DNA of 6,878 nucleotides from Actinomycetes bacterium (GTDB lineage: Bacteria; Actinomycetota; Actinomycetes; Actinomycetales; Cellulomonadaceae), in NCBI GenBank assembly GCA_023462275.1, contig JAEWYD010000345.1:1-6878 (forward strand), written 5' to 3'. Positions 1 through 5,988 of the stretch are shown piece by piece (position 1 is the stretch's first letter; each line of letters opens with the position of its first letter). Under the pieces are notes generated by a model that was given only the letters and a program-made list of their open reading frames with translations, was not told where the DNA came from and made no database searches. A program made the translations under genes and the position numbers.

Positions 1-919
1 GGGTCGGCCGGACGCCCGCGCCCGCGACGGTCTCGCGCACGGCGGGCGCCACCTCGCCCGCGTAGCGGCGCAGCGCGTCGGGGTCGTCGCCGGCCAGGAT
101 GAACGTGTCGATGCCGTCCTCGACCGCCAGGCGCGCGAGCTCGGCGACCCATGCGTGCGTGGGGCGCCCGACCGGGCCGGACACGTTGAGCAGTCGGCGG
201 ACGGCGCTCGGCGGGCGTCCCGCCTGCTGCGCGGCCTCGTCGATCACGGCGTTGCCGCGCGCCAGGTCGCCCGGCTGGAGGTAGCCCTCCGACGGGAGCC
301 AGCCGTCCGCGCGTCGGCCGGTGAGCGCGAGCATCCGCGGCTTGTACGCGCCGAGCCAGATCTCGACGTCGTGCGCCGGCGCCGGGCCTCGCTTGGCGCC
401 CCGCACCCGGTAGTGCTCGCCGTCCACGCGCACGCCGCCGCGCTCGCCGACGTCCCACAGCTGCCGGACGACGTCGATCGCCTCCTCCAGCGCGCGCACC
501 GCGTCGCCACCGGCCAGCCGTCGCCCGCCCATCGCCTCGATGGCGTCCCAGAAGGCGCCAGCGCCGAGCCCCAGCTCGACGCGGCCGCCGCTGAGCAGGT
601 CGAGGCTGGCGACGCTGCGGGCGAGCACCGCGGGCGGGCGCAGCGGCAGGTTCGCGACGTTGGGTGCCAACCGGACCGTCGTCGTGCGTGCGGCGACGTA
701 GCTCAGCAGCGTCCAGGTGTCGAGGAAGCCGGGCTGGTACGGGTGGTCCTGGAACGTGACGAGGTCGAGGCCCACGGCGTCGGAGAGCACGGCGAGCTCG
801 ACCGTGCGGGCGGGGTCGGCCGCCGAGGGCGTCACGAACGAGCCGAACCGCAAGCGGTGCCCGTACCGGGTGACGGCGTCGGGCAGGGGACCGGGCGGCG
901 CGGAGGGAGGAGTGCTCAC
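1..919 (-). CDS. LLM-class (luciferase-like) flavin-dependent oxidoreductase, 3' end cut by window edge
   Basis: The visible 306 residues read as a bacterial-luciferase-like (LLM) TIM-barrel oxidoreductase, a cytoplasmic family that uses reduced FMN or F420; which cofactor applies here cannot be decided from sequence. Seen: strand 1 region RFGSFVTPS (residues 24-32), GLDLVTFQDHPYQ (50-62, with D58-H59 in the place where relatives carry an acidic-His pair), the family hallmark SGGRVELGLGAG (110-121), and EIWLGAYKPRMLALTGRRADGWLPS (begins at 186), a typical LLM segment. The family is usually about 290-350 aa, so only a short C-terminal tail is missing. The GTG at 919-917 is chosen because an earlier start would enter the intergenic gap; a weak G-rich stretch (TGGGGCG) lies just upstream, so the start is moderately sure. 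It lies 58 bp downstream of the MMPL gene on the same strand and could be co-transcribed with it. Its substrate is unknown. Confidence 0.9.
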   Translation of the reverse strand, partial: MSTPPSAPPGPLPDAVTRYGHRLRFGSFVTPSAADPARTVELAVLSDAVGLDLVTFQDHPYQPGFLDTWTLLSYVAARTTTVRLAPNVANLPLRPPAVLARSVASLDLLSGGRVELGLGAGAFWDAIEAMGGRRLAGGDAVRALEEAIDVVRQLWDVGERGGVRVDGEHYRVRGAKRGPAPAHDVEIWLGAYKPRMLALTGRRADGWLPSEGYLQPGDLARGNAVIDEAAQQAGRPPSAVRRLLNVSGPVGRPTHAWVAELARLAVEDGIDTFILAGDDPDALRRYAGEVAPAVRETVAGAGVRPT

Positions 920-934
920 CGCCCCAGTCTGCGT

Positions 935-958
935 CCCGCTCGCCCGCTCGCCCGCTCG
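935..958. repeat. Three perfect tandem copies of an 8-bp unit
   Basis: The unit CCCGCTCG occurs three times without a break (935-942, 943-950, 951-958) in the short gap between the oxidoreductase start and the MMPL stop. It is non-coding on both strands by this annotation. It may be simple slippage-generated sequence; no hairpin or protein-binding role is evident. Confidence 0.8.
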
Positions 959-977
959 GACGGTTCGGCGGCCGGCC

Positions 978-3422
978 TCAGGCGCGGGTCGGCTCGCCGG
1001 CGTCCGGGTGGGCGTCGTCGGCCAGCGTGTGGTGCCGGCGCTCGAGCGCGGCGCCCTCGACGTCGACGTCGGGCAGCAGCCGGTCGAGCCAGCGGGGCAG
1101 CCACCACGCCTTGTCGCCGGCCAGGTGCATGACGGCGGGCACCAGGAGCATGCGGACGACGAACGCGTCGGCGAGCACGCCGAACGCCAGCCCGAAGCCG
1201 ATGGGCCGGATCATCGCCATGTCGGCGAACACGAAGCCGCCGAACACGGAGATCATGATGATGCCGGCCGCGGTCACGACCGCGCGGCCCGCGCGCACGC
1301 CCTGCACGACGGCGGGGCGCGCGGGCATGCCGTGCACGTACGCCTCGCGCATGCCGGAGACGAGGAACAGCTGGTAGTCCATGGCCAGGCCGAAGAGCAC
1401 GCCCACGAGGATGGTGGGCAGGAAGTTGAGCACCGGGCCGGCGTCGTGCACGCCGAACACCGACCCCAGCCAGCCCCACTGGTAGATCGCCACGACGGCG
1501 CCGAACGACGCGAACACCGACAGGATGAAGCCGGCCGTGGCGATGAGCGGCACGAGGAGCGAGCGGAACACCAGCACCAGGATGATCAGCGAGATGCCGA
1601 TGACGACGCCGAGGTAGAGCGGGAGCGCGTCGGCCAGGGTGGTCGAGATGTCGATCGCGCCGCTCGCGGCGCCCGCGACGCCGAGCTCGACGCCCAGGTC
1701 GCTCGCGTCGAGGGCCCGCAGGTGGTGCACGAGCTGCTCCGTCGACTCGGCGGTCGGGCCGTCGGTGGGCAGCAGCTGGAAGGCGATCATCGTGCCGTCC
1801 TCGGACGCCCCGATGGGCGCCACGGCGGCGACGTCCTGCTGGGCCATGAGCAGCTGGCCGACGGCGATCTCCGTGGCCGTGACGGCCTGCTCCGACGTGG
1901 CGGGGTCCGCCAGCTCCGCCACGACGACGAGGGGTCCGTTGGCGCCCGCGCCGAAGGCCCGGGTGATCGCGGTGTACGCCTTGTACTGCGTGGAGCCGGT
2001 GGCCTCGGAGGAGCCGTCCGGCAGGGCGAGCCGCATGCTGAGGGCCGGGATCGCCAGCACCAGCAGGGCGACCACGCCCACGACCAGCCGCAGCGCGGCG
2101 CGCGGGGTCGACATGGGTGCGGGGGTCTCGAGCACCGAGTGGTCGGGCTCGGCGGACCGCAGGCGCCGCGGCAGCACCCGCCGCCCGATGAGCCCGAGCA
2201 GGGCCGGGGTCAGGGTCACGGCGACCAGGACGGCGGTGGCCACGCTGACGGCGGCGACGGTGCCCATGAGGCCGAGGAACGGGATGCCCGTGAGGTTGAG
2301 CGCCAGCAGGGCGACGAGCACGGTGCTGCCGGCGAAGACGACGGCGTTGCCGGACGTGCCGTTCGCCAGGCCGACGGACTCGTGCAGGTCCAGGCCCAGC
2401 CGGAGCTCGCGCCGGTGCCGGTTGATGATGAAGAGGCTGTAGTCGATGCCGACCGCCAGGCCGAGCATGACGCCGAGCATCGGCGTGACGGCCATCATCT
2501 CCACGGTGCCGGAGAACGCCAGGGCGCCGAGCGCCGAGATCCCGACGCCGAGGAGCGCGACGAGCAGGGGCAGCCCGGCCGCGACGAAGGTACCGAGCAT
2601 GACGAAGAGCGCGGCGGCGGCGACGACGAGGCCGAGCACCTCGCCGGGGCCGGCGCCGGGCATCTGCCGGACGAGCTCGCTGGACAGCTCGACGGCGACG
2701 CCGGGGATCGCCTCGGCGCGCACCTCGTCCCCGACGGCCGCCTTGGTCTCGTGCGGCACCTCGAGGAGCGGGAGCGAGAAGACGACGGTGGCGACGGCGG
2801 TGGAGCCGTCCTGCGAGACGGTGCGGATGCCGGCGGCCATGTCGAGGAGGGCGGCGCCCGCCTCGAGCTGCTGCTGCTTGGCCTCGAGCTGCGCCGCGCC
2901 CTCGTCGAGCGTCTTCTGCTGGGCGTCGAGCTGGTCGGCGACCTGGGCGAGCGCGCCGGCGGCCTCGGCCTGTGCGCGAGCGGCGTCGAGCTGCGCCTGG
3001 CCGGCCTCGAGCTGGGCGCGCGCGTCGTCGAGCTGGGTGCGCCCCTGCTGGACCTGGTCGCTCTGCGCGGCCCGCTGCGCCTCCGTGCCGAAGGGGTCCA
3101 CGACCGCCTCGACGCCGTCGATCTCGCCCGCGCGGGCGATGGCGGCGCTCACGGCCGCCTGCTGGTCTGCGGTGAACGCGGAGCCGTCCTTCGTGTGGAA
3201 GACGACGTGCGCCGTCCCGCCGGCCGCGCCGGGCAGGCCCTGCTCGAGCCGGTCGGTGACCTTGGCCGTGGGGGTGCCCGGGATCGTGACCGAGCTGGCC
3301 AGGGCCCCGCCCCAGCCGGCGTAGGCGGCGCCCGCCGCGACGAGGGCGACCAGCCAGGCGGCGAGCACGCGCCAGGCGTGGGTGGAGCACCACCGTCCGA
3401 TCCGGTAGAGCAGCTCAGCCAT
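978..3422 (-). CDS. MMPL/RND-family transporter (proton-driven exporter)
   Basis: An 814-aa inner-membrane protein of the MMPL branch of the RND superfamily, which exports lipids or drugs using the proton gradient. It has the two-fold layout of the family: TM1 (about 19-40), a large extracytoplasmic domain (about 41-260), a cluster of five TM segments (about 262-415), TM7 (about 443-465), a second extracytoplasmic domain (about 466-600), and a second TM cluster (about 602-770). The proton-relay Asp-Tyr pairs known from MmpL3 are present in both halves: GIDYSLF (D327-Y328) and AMDYQLFLVSGMRE (D682-Y683). Residues about 112-195 form a Q/L/D/A-rich predicted coiled coil inserted in the first external domain. 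The start is fixed by GAGGAGAG seven bases upstream of the ATG; the reading frame stays open far upstream, but that part is antisense to the TetR genes. The divergent TetR gene at 3540 is the likely repressor. Length and motifs suit a YdfJ-like drug exporter, but the substrate cannot be assigned. Confidence 0.95.
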   Translation of the reverse strand: MAELLYRIGRWCSTHAWRVLAAWLVALVAAGAAYAGWGGALASSVTIPGTPTAKVTDRLEQGLPGAAGGTAHVVFHTKDGSAFTADQQAAVSAAIARAGEIDGVEAVVDPFGTEAQRAAQSDQVQQGRTQLDDARAQLEAGQAQLDAARAQAEAAGALAQVADQLDAQQKTLDEGAAQLEAKQQQLEAGAALLDMAAGIRTVSQDGSTAVATVVFSLPLLEVPHETKAAVGDEVRAEAIPGVAVELSSELVRQMPGAGPGEVLGLVVAAAALFVMLGTFVAAGLPLLVALLGVGISALGALAFSGTVEMMAVTPMLGVMLGLAVGIDYSLFIINRHRRELRLGLDLHESVGLANGTSGNAVVFAGSTVLVALLALNLTGIPFLGLMGTVAAVSVATAVLVAVTLTPALLGLIGRRVLPRRLRSAEPDHSVLETPAPMSTPRAALRLVVGVVALLVLAIPALSMRLALPDGSSEATGSTQYKAYTAITRAFGAGANGPLVVVAELADPATSEQAVTATEIAVGQLLMAQQDVAAVAPIGASEDGTMIAFQLLPTDGPTAESTEQLVHHLRALDASDLGVELGVAGAASGAIDISTTLADALPLYLGVVIGISLIILVLVFRSLLVPLIATAGFILSVFASFGAVVAIYQWGWLGSVFGVHDAGPVLNFLPTILVGVLFGLAMDYQLFLVSGMREAYVHGMPARPAVVQGVRAGRAVVTAAGIIMISVFGGFVFADMAMIRPIGFGLAFGVLADAFVVRMLLVPAVMHLAGDKAWWLPRWLDRLLPDVDVEGAALERRHHTLADDAHPDAGEPTRA
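2838..3089 (-). repeat. Coiled-coil repeat segment inside the MMPL gene
   Basis: Codes for residues about 112-195 of the MMPL protein, a run of QLDAR/QLEAG/QLDAQ-like units with leucines at about heptad spacing. At DNA level the plus-strand octamer TCGAGCTG recurs about six times here. The segment contains no proline and no predicted membrane span. It probably forms a helical hairpin projecting from the external docking domain; this is inference from composition. Confidence 0.75.
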
Positions 3423-3428
3423 GGGGTT

Positions 3429-3436
3429 CTCTCCTC
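3429..3436 (-). promoter_or_regulatory. Ribosome binding site of the MMPL gene
   Basis: On the minus strand this reads GAGGAGAG and sits seven bases before the ATG at 3422-3420. It decides the start of the MMPL gene, whose frame would otherwise remain open for more than 1.5 kb upstream. Confidence 0.85.
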
Positions 3437-3459
3437 GTGCGGGCGCGGGGGTGCTGCGC

Positions 3460-3484
3460 CGGAACCGGATCGGTCGTATCCGGT
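3460..3484. promoter_or_regulatory. Candidate TetR operator, copy 1 (MMPL-proximal)
   Basis: Contains a perfect 7-bp inverted repeat, ACCGGAT (3464-3470) and ATCCGGT (3478-3484), around a 7-bp centre. The whole 25-bp stretch recurs 38 bp further on with 20 of 25 bases identical (3498-3522). It lies between the MMPL ribosome binding site and a minus-strand -10-like element (TACCAT, 3494-3489), so binding here would block MMPL transcription. Assignment to the adjacent TetR protein is inferred from position and from the usual autoregulation of divergent TetR-exporter pairs. Confidence 0.65.
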
Positions 3485-3488
3485 AACG

Positions 3489-3494
3489 ATGGTA
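3489..3494 (-). promoter_or_regulatory. Possible -10 element for the MMPL gene
   Basis: The minus strand reads TACCAT here, which would place the transcription start around 3482, inside operator copy 1 and about 60 bases ahead of the MMPL ATG. No convincing -35 hexamer is seen 16-18 bases upstream, so this is only a candidate. Confidence 0.3.
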
Positions 3495-3497
3495 CAA

Positions 3498-3522
3498 CGG
3501 AAGCGGAGCGGCGCTATCCGGT
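3498..3522. promoter_or_regulatory. Candidate TetR operator, copy 2 (regulator-proximal)
   Basis: Second copy of the 25-bp site (first at 3460-3484). The right arm ATCCGGT (3516-3522) is intact; the left arm is degraded (AGCGGAG at 3502-3508 in place of ACCGGAT). It sits immediately upstream of the candidate -10 of the plus-strand TetR gene, which suits autorepression. The weaker left arm suggests lower affinity than copy 1; this is inference. Confidence 0.6.
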
Positions 3523-3527
3523 TCGGT

Positions 3528-3533
3528 TACGCT
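3528..3533 (+). promoter_or_regulatory. Candidate -10 element of the divergent TetR gene (leaderless start)
   Basis: TACGCT fits the actinobacterial TANNNT pattern and is separated by six bases from the A of the ATG at 3540. Transcription would therefore begin at or next to the start codon. There is no Shine-Dalgarno sequence upstream of the ATG, in agreement with a leaderless mRNA. A -35 hexamer is not recognisable. Confidence 0.5.
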
Positions 3534-3539
3534 GTCGGC

Positions 3540-4208
3540 ATGACGACGACGCCGGACGGGAGCGGGGCCACCGCCCGGCCGCTGCGCCGGGACGCCGAGC
3601 GCAACCGCGAGCGCATCCTGGCCGCCGCGCGGGAGGTCTTCGCGGCGCGGGGGCTCGCCGTCGGGCTCAACGACATCGCGCACCACGCGGGCGTCGGCGT
3701 CGCGACCGTGTACCGGCGGTACCCCGACAAGCAGGCGCTGATCGAGGACGCCCTGGCCGGGGCCGTCACGGAGATGCTCCAGGTGACGGCCGCGGTGGGC
3801 GCCAGCGAGCGCGCGTGGGACGGCCTCGTCCTGTACCTGGAGAAGGCGGCGGACCTGCTGGCGGCGAACCTCGGGCTGCGGGACCTGGCGCTCGGCGCCG
3901 ACCAGCCGCCGGAGCCGCTGCAGAACCTCAAGGACCGCATCGGTGCGGAGATCGACCGGCTGCTGCGGGCGGCGCAGGAGCAGGGGGACGTCAGGCCGGA
4001 GCTCACCGTGTCGGACCTCGGCGTCGCGCTGTGGATGGTCAGCGAGCTGGCCGAGCACGGGGTCGGCGTCCGGCCCGGCGTGCACCGCCGCTACCTGCGG
4101 CTCCTCCTGGACGGGATGCGGACCGACGGCGGGCGCAGCCCGCTCGGGGAGCCCCTCCTCCCTGCGGAGATGGACGAGGTCATCCAGCACTGGGCCGACC
4201 GGCGCTGA
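3540..4208 (+). CDS. TetR/AcrR-family transcriptional regulator, divergent from the MMPL exporter
   Basis: A 222-aa one-component regulator of usual TetR length. The N-terminal DNA-binding domain is plain: RNRERILAAAREVFAARG (helix 1, about 21-38), then the helix-turn-helix with LNDIAHHAGVGVATVYRRYP (43-62), close to the TetR_N consensus, followed by DKQALIEDAL. The rest (about 80-222) is a helical ligand-binding and dimer domain with no recognisable ligand signature. A possibly unstructured, basic 20-residue extension precedes helix 1. The ATG at 3540 is preferred because it lies just after a -10-like TACGCT and upstream sequence is the divergent promoter region; no Shine-Dalgarno is present. 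The likely role is repression of itself and of the MMPL gene through the two repeated sites at 3460-3484 and 3498-3522, released by a substrate of the pump. Target and ligand are inferred from position only. Confidence 0.92.
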   Translation: MTTTPDGSGATARPLRRDAERNRERILAAAREVFAARGLAVGLNDIAHHAGVGVATVYRRYPDKQALIEDALAGAVTEMLQVTAAVGASERAWDGLVLYLEKAADLLAANLGLRDLALGADQPPEPLQNLKDRIGAEIDRLLRAAQEQGDVRPELTVSDLGVALWMVSELAEHGVGVRPGVHRRYLRLLLDGMRTDGGRSPLGEPLLPAEMDEVIQHWADRR

Positions 4209-4224
4209 GCCGTGCCCTCCGCAC

Positions 4225-4239
4225 GCCGGCGACGCCGGC
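4225..4239. other. Short GC-only inverted repeat between the two TetR genes
   Basis: GCCGGCG and CGCCGGC flank a single A, so a hairpin with a GCCGG/CCGGC stem and a five-base loop is possible, 16 bases after the first TetR stop. There is no T-run on either side. It could weaken read-through into the second TetR gene, but it could equally be chance in such GC-rich sequence. Confidence 0.3.
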
Positions 4240-4252
4240 GCGCCGAAGGTCC

Positions 4253-4280
4253 TTGCCATCGGACTGAACGCGTGTATAGC
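4253..4280 (+). promoter_or_regulatory. Candidate housekeeping promoter of the second TetR gene and ABC operon
   Basis: TTGCCA (4253-4258, five of six to the -35 consensus) is followed after 16 bases by TATAGC (4275-4280), a fair -10 and a rare AT-rich patch in this window. Predicted transcription start is about 4286-4290, at or just before the ATG at 4290, so the mRNA would be leaderless or nearly so. An internal promoter here would separate the second TetR-ABC unit from the first TetR gene. Confidence 0.6.
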
Positions 4281-4301
4281 GTGTTGGTCATGCGTATAGC
4301 G
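4271..4301 (+). repeat. Direct repeat GTATAGCG spanning promoter and start codon of the second TetR gene
   Basis: GTATAGCG occurs at 4274-4281 and again at 4294-4301, exactly 20 bp apart, with 9 of 11 bases matching when extended to 4271-4281 and 4291-4301. The first copy contains the -10; the second lies inside codons 2-4 of the gene. An overlapping imperfect inverted repeat (AACGCG 4267-4272, CGTGTT 4280-4285, 7-bp centre) is also present. Either could be an autoregulatory site; this is inferred from position. Confidence 0.45.
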
Positions 4302-4994
4302 CCACGCGCCGACCGGCTCGAGGCGGACCTCACGGCCCGCGCCCGCATCCGCGACGCCGCCATCGAGTGCTTCGCCACCGAGGGCTTCGAGGCGTCCTTC
4401 CGGACGATCGCCGCGGCCGCCGGCGTCTCGCCGGGGCTCATCACGCACCACTTCGGCCCCAAGACGGCCCTGCGTGCCGAGTGTGACGCGGAGGTCCTGC
4501 GCCGCTACCACGACCTCAAGAGCGAGGCCGTCGCCGACCCGAACGCCTACCTGGTGGCGCGCCTCGCCGTCCCGGGCCCGGCCGCGGTCGTCGTCGTGTA
4601 CATGCTCCGCGCCATCCACGCCGGCGGGGAGCCCGCCCGGCGCTTCCTCGACAGCCTCGTCGACCACGTGCGCGAGGTCATGGCGGAGAGCGCCGCGGCC
4701 GGCCTCATCCGCCCGTCGCGGAACGAGGAGGCGCGGCTGCGCTACCTCACCTACCAGACGATGGGCGCGATGCTCGTGCGGTTCCTGGTGGAGCCGCCGG
4801 CCACGCCCGACGACTTCGTGGCGTCCATGGCCCGCCGGGGCGCGGACGAGATCCTGCCGATCCTCGAGGTCTTCACCGAGGGAGTCTTCGCCGACCGGCG
4901 GATGCTCGACGACTACCTGCTGTACGTGGGCGACCCGCCTGGGACGGCCGCTCCCACGTCCGCCGAGCCGACCGAGGCCGGCCGGACCGACTGA
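4290..4994 (+). CDS. TetR/AcrR-family transcriptional regulator leading the ABC exporter operon
   Basis: A 234-aa TetR-type regulator. Helix 1 is about 14-32 (LTARARIRDAAIECFATEGF) and the helix-turn-helix about 36-56, with FRTIAAAAGVSPGLITHHFGPKTALRAECD matching the TetR_N pattern; the recognition helix (SPGLITHHF) differs wholly from that of the neighbouring TetR (GVATVYRRY), so the two should read different operators. The C-terminal domain is helical and ends in a Pro/Thr/Glu-rich tail (about 216-234) that is probably disordered. The ATG at 4290 fits the promoter TTGCCA-16-TATAGC and lacks a Shine-Dalgarno; in-frame GTG codons at 4281 and 4272 are possible alternatives. It precedes the ABC ATPase by 49 bp on the same strand, an arrangement common for regulators of TnrB2/TnrB3-like exporters. 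Its likely job is ligand-relieved repression of its own operon, inferred from context. Confidence 0.92.
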   Translation: MRIAPRADRLEADLTARARIRDAAIECFATEGFEASFRTIAAAAGVSPGLITHHFGPKTALRAECDAEVLRRYHDLKSEAVADPNAYLVARLAVPGPAAVVVVYMLRAIHAGGEPARRFLDSLVDHVREVMAESAAAGLIRPSRNEEARLRYLTYQTMGAMLVRFLVEPPATPDDFVASMARRGADEILPILEVFTEGVFADRRMLDDYLLYVGDPPGTAAPTSAEPTEAGRTD

Positions 4995-5032
4995 CCGCCC
5001 TGCGGCGCGGTCACCCCATCCGTCCCCGTACG

Positions 5033-5037
5033 AAGGA
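5033..5037 (+). promoter_or_regulatory. Ribosome binding site of the ABC ATPase gene
   Basis: AAGGA within GAAGGAAG lies six bases before the ATG at 5044 and fixes that start. The open frame runs further upstream, but there it overlaps the second TetR gene out of phase. Confidence 0.85.
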
Positions 5038-5043
5038 AGAACC

Positions 5044-5988
5044 ATGCCCACCTACGAGACCGCCGTCGAGGTCGAGGGCCTGCACAAGAGCTTCGGACAC
5101 GTCCACGCCCTGCGCGGCCTGGACCTCGTCGTCCCGGCCGGTCAGGTCACCGGATTCCTCGGCCCCAACGGCTCCGGCAAGTCCACGACCATCCGCGTCC
5201 TCCTCGGTCTGCTGAGGGCCGACGCCGGGCGTGCCGCCGTGCTCGGCGGCGACCCCTGGGCCGACGCCGTCCGCCTCCACCGGTCGATGGCGTACGTGCC
5301 CGGCGACGTCATGCTGTGGCCCAACCTGACGGGCGGCGAGGCGATCGACATCCTCGCCCGCCTGTCCGGGCCCCTGGACCCGCAGCGCAAGGCCGCGATG
5401 CTCGAGCGCTTCGAGCTCGACCCCACCAAGAAGGCCCGGACGTACTCCAAGGGCAACCGCCAGAAGGTCGCTCTCGTCGCGGCGCTCGCGTCCGACGCCG
5501 AGCTGCTGATCCTGGACGAGCCGACGTCGGGCCTCGACCCGCTGATGGAGGCCGCGTTCACCGAGTCGATCCGCGAGGTCAAGGCCGCGGGCCGCTCGGT
5601 CCTGCTCTCGAGCCACATCTTCGCCGAGGTCGAGAAGCTCGCCGACCGGGTCACGATCATCCGCGACGGGGCGGCCGTGGAGTCCGGCACCATCGCCGAG
5701 CTGCGCCACCTCACCCGGTCCACCGTCACCGTCGCCGTCGACCACGGCGCCGACGGCCTCGCCGCCCTGCCGGGCGTGCACGACGTGCGCACCGAGGACG
5801 GCCACGTCAGCTTCGCCGTCGACGACGCCGAGCTGCCGGCGGTCCTCGCCGCCGTAGCCGCGCTGCGCCCGCGGTCGATCGTGGCGAACCCGCCGTCGCT
5901 CGAGGAGCTGTTCCTGCGCCACTACGGCGACGAGCTCGCCGCGCTGAGCGGGGCCGAGCGCGGGGCCGAGCGCGGGGGCGAGCGATGA
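5044..5988 (+). CDS. ABC transporter ATP-binding protein (antibiotic-exporter type)
   Basis: A 314-aa cytoplasmic ATPase that powers the membrane subunit encoded next to it; by family (CcmA/DrrA-like) it hydrolyses ATP to drive export. Seen: Walker A GPNGSGKST (40-48), the ABC signature as the variant YSKGNRQ (134-140), Walker B LLILDEP (154-160, catalytic Glu 159), D-loop SGLD (162-165) and H-loop His 191 in SSHIF. Where the Q-loop glutamine is expected the sequence has YVPGDVMLWPNLTGGE, with Gly 87 and Asp 88 after the proline. A C-terminal domain (about 225-296) resembles the DUF4162-like extension of drug-export ATPases, and the protein ends in a thrice-repeated GAER-like tail. The start follows a strong ribosome binding site. 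The stop overlaps the permease start as ATGA, indicating translational coupling. Substrate is unknown; a hydrophobic antibiotic is the family's usual cargo. Confidence 0.95.
   Translation: MPTYETAVEVEGLHKSFGHVHALRGLDLVVPAGQVTGFLGPNGSGKSTTIRVLLGLLRADAGRAAVLGGDPWADAVRLHRSMAYVPGDVMLWPNLTGGEAIDILARLSGPLDPQRKAAMLERFELDPTKKARTYSKGNRQKVALVAALASDAELLILDEPTSGLDPLMEAAFTESIREVKAAGRSVLLSSHIFAEVEKLADRVTIIRDGAAVESGTIAELRHLTRSTVTVAVDHGADGLAALPGVHDVRTEDGHVSFAVDDAELPAVLAAVAALRPRSIVANPPSLEELFLRHYGDELAALSGAERGAERGGER
5950..5985 (+). repeat. Three in-frame 12-bp tandem repeats at the ATPase C-terminus
   Basis: GGGGCCGAGCGC occurs at 5950-5961 and 5962-5973, and with two changes at 5974-5985. It encodes GAER-GAER-GGER, the last residues before the stop. 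The third copy's final A begins the permease ATG, and its G-rich run may serve as the permease ribosome binding site. The unit length keeps frame, so copy-number change would only alter tail length. Confidence 0.85.

Noticed and set aside
155..1132. Plus-strand open frame opposite the oxidoreductase.
   Set aside because: Arg/Ala-rich shadow; the minus strand gives a clear LLM-family protein over the same bases.
717..3539. Very long plus-strand open frame (about 940 codons) opposite the MMPL and oxidoreductase genes, running into the first TetR gene.
   Set aside because: Its translation is low-complexity, rich in G/R/A/H/D/E, with no domain; it is the antisense image of high-GC codons. Only the part from the ATG at 3540 is a real gene.
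4225..4239. Intrinsic terminator between the TetR genes.
   Set aside because: The hairpin is short and has no following T-run, so it is listed only as an inverted repeat and not called a terminator.
3437..4267. Second plus-strand frame over the first TetR gene.
   Set aside because: Out of phase with the clear TetR helix-turn-helix frame and made of Arg/Ala/Gly runs.
4474..5043. Upstream extension of the ABC ATPase frame through the second TetR gene.
   Set aside because: Ser/Arg/Pro-rich shadow; the ATPase starts at 5044 after a good ribosome binding site.
3423..5051. Minus-strand open frame extending the MMPL frame upstream, antisense to both TetR genes.
   Set aside because: It crosses the divergent promoter region and gives no recognisable protein; the MMPL ribosome binding site and conserved N-terminus fix the start at 3422.
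5011..5922. Minus-strand open frame opposite the ABC ATPase.
   Set aside because: No domain, composition typical of antisense high-GC sequence, and the plus strand carries all ABC motifs.
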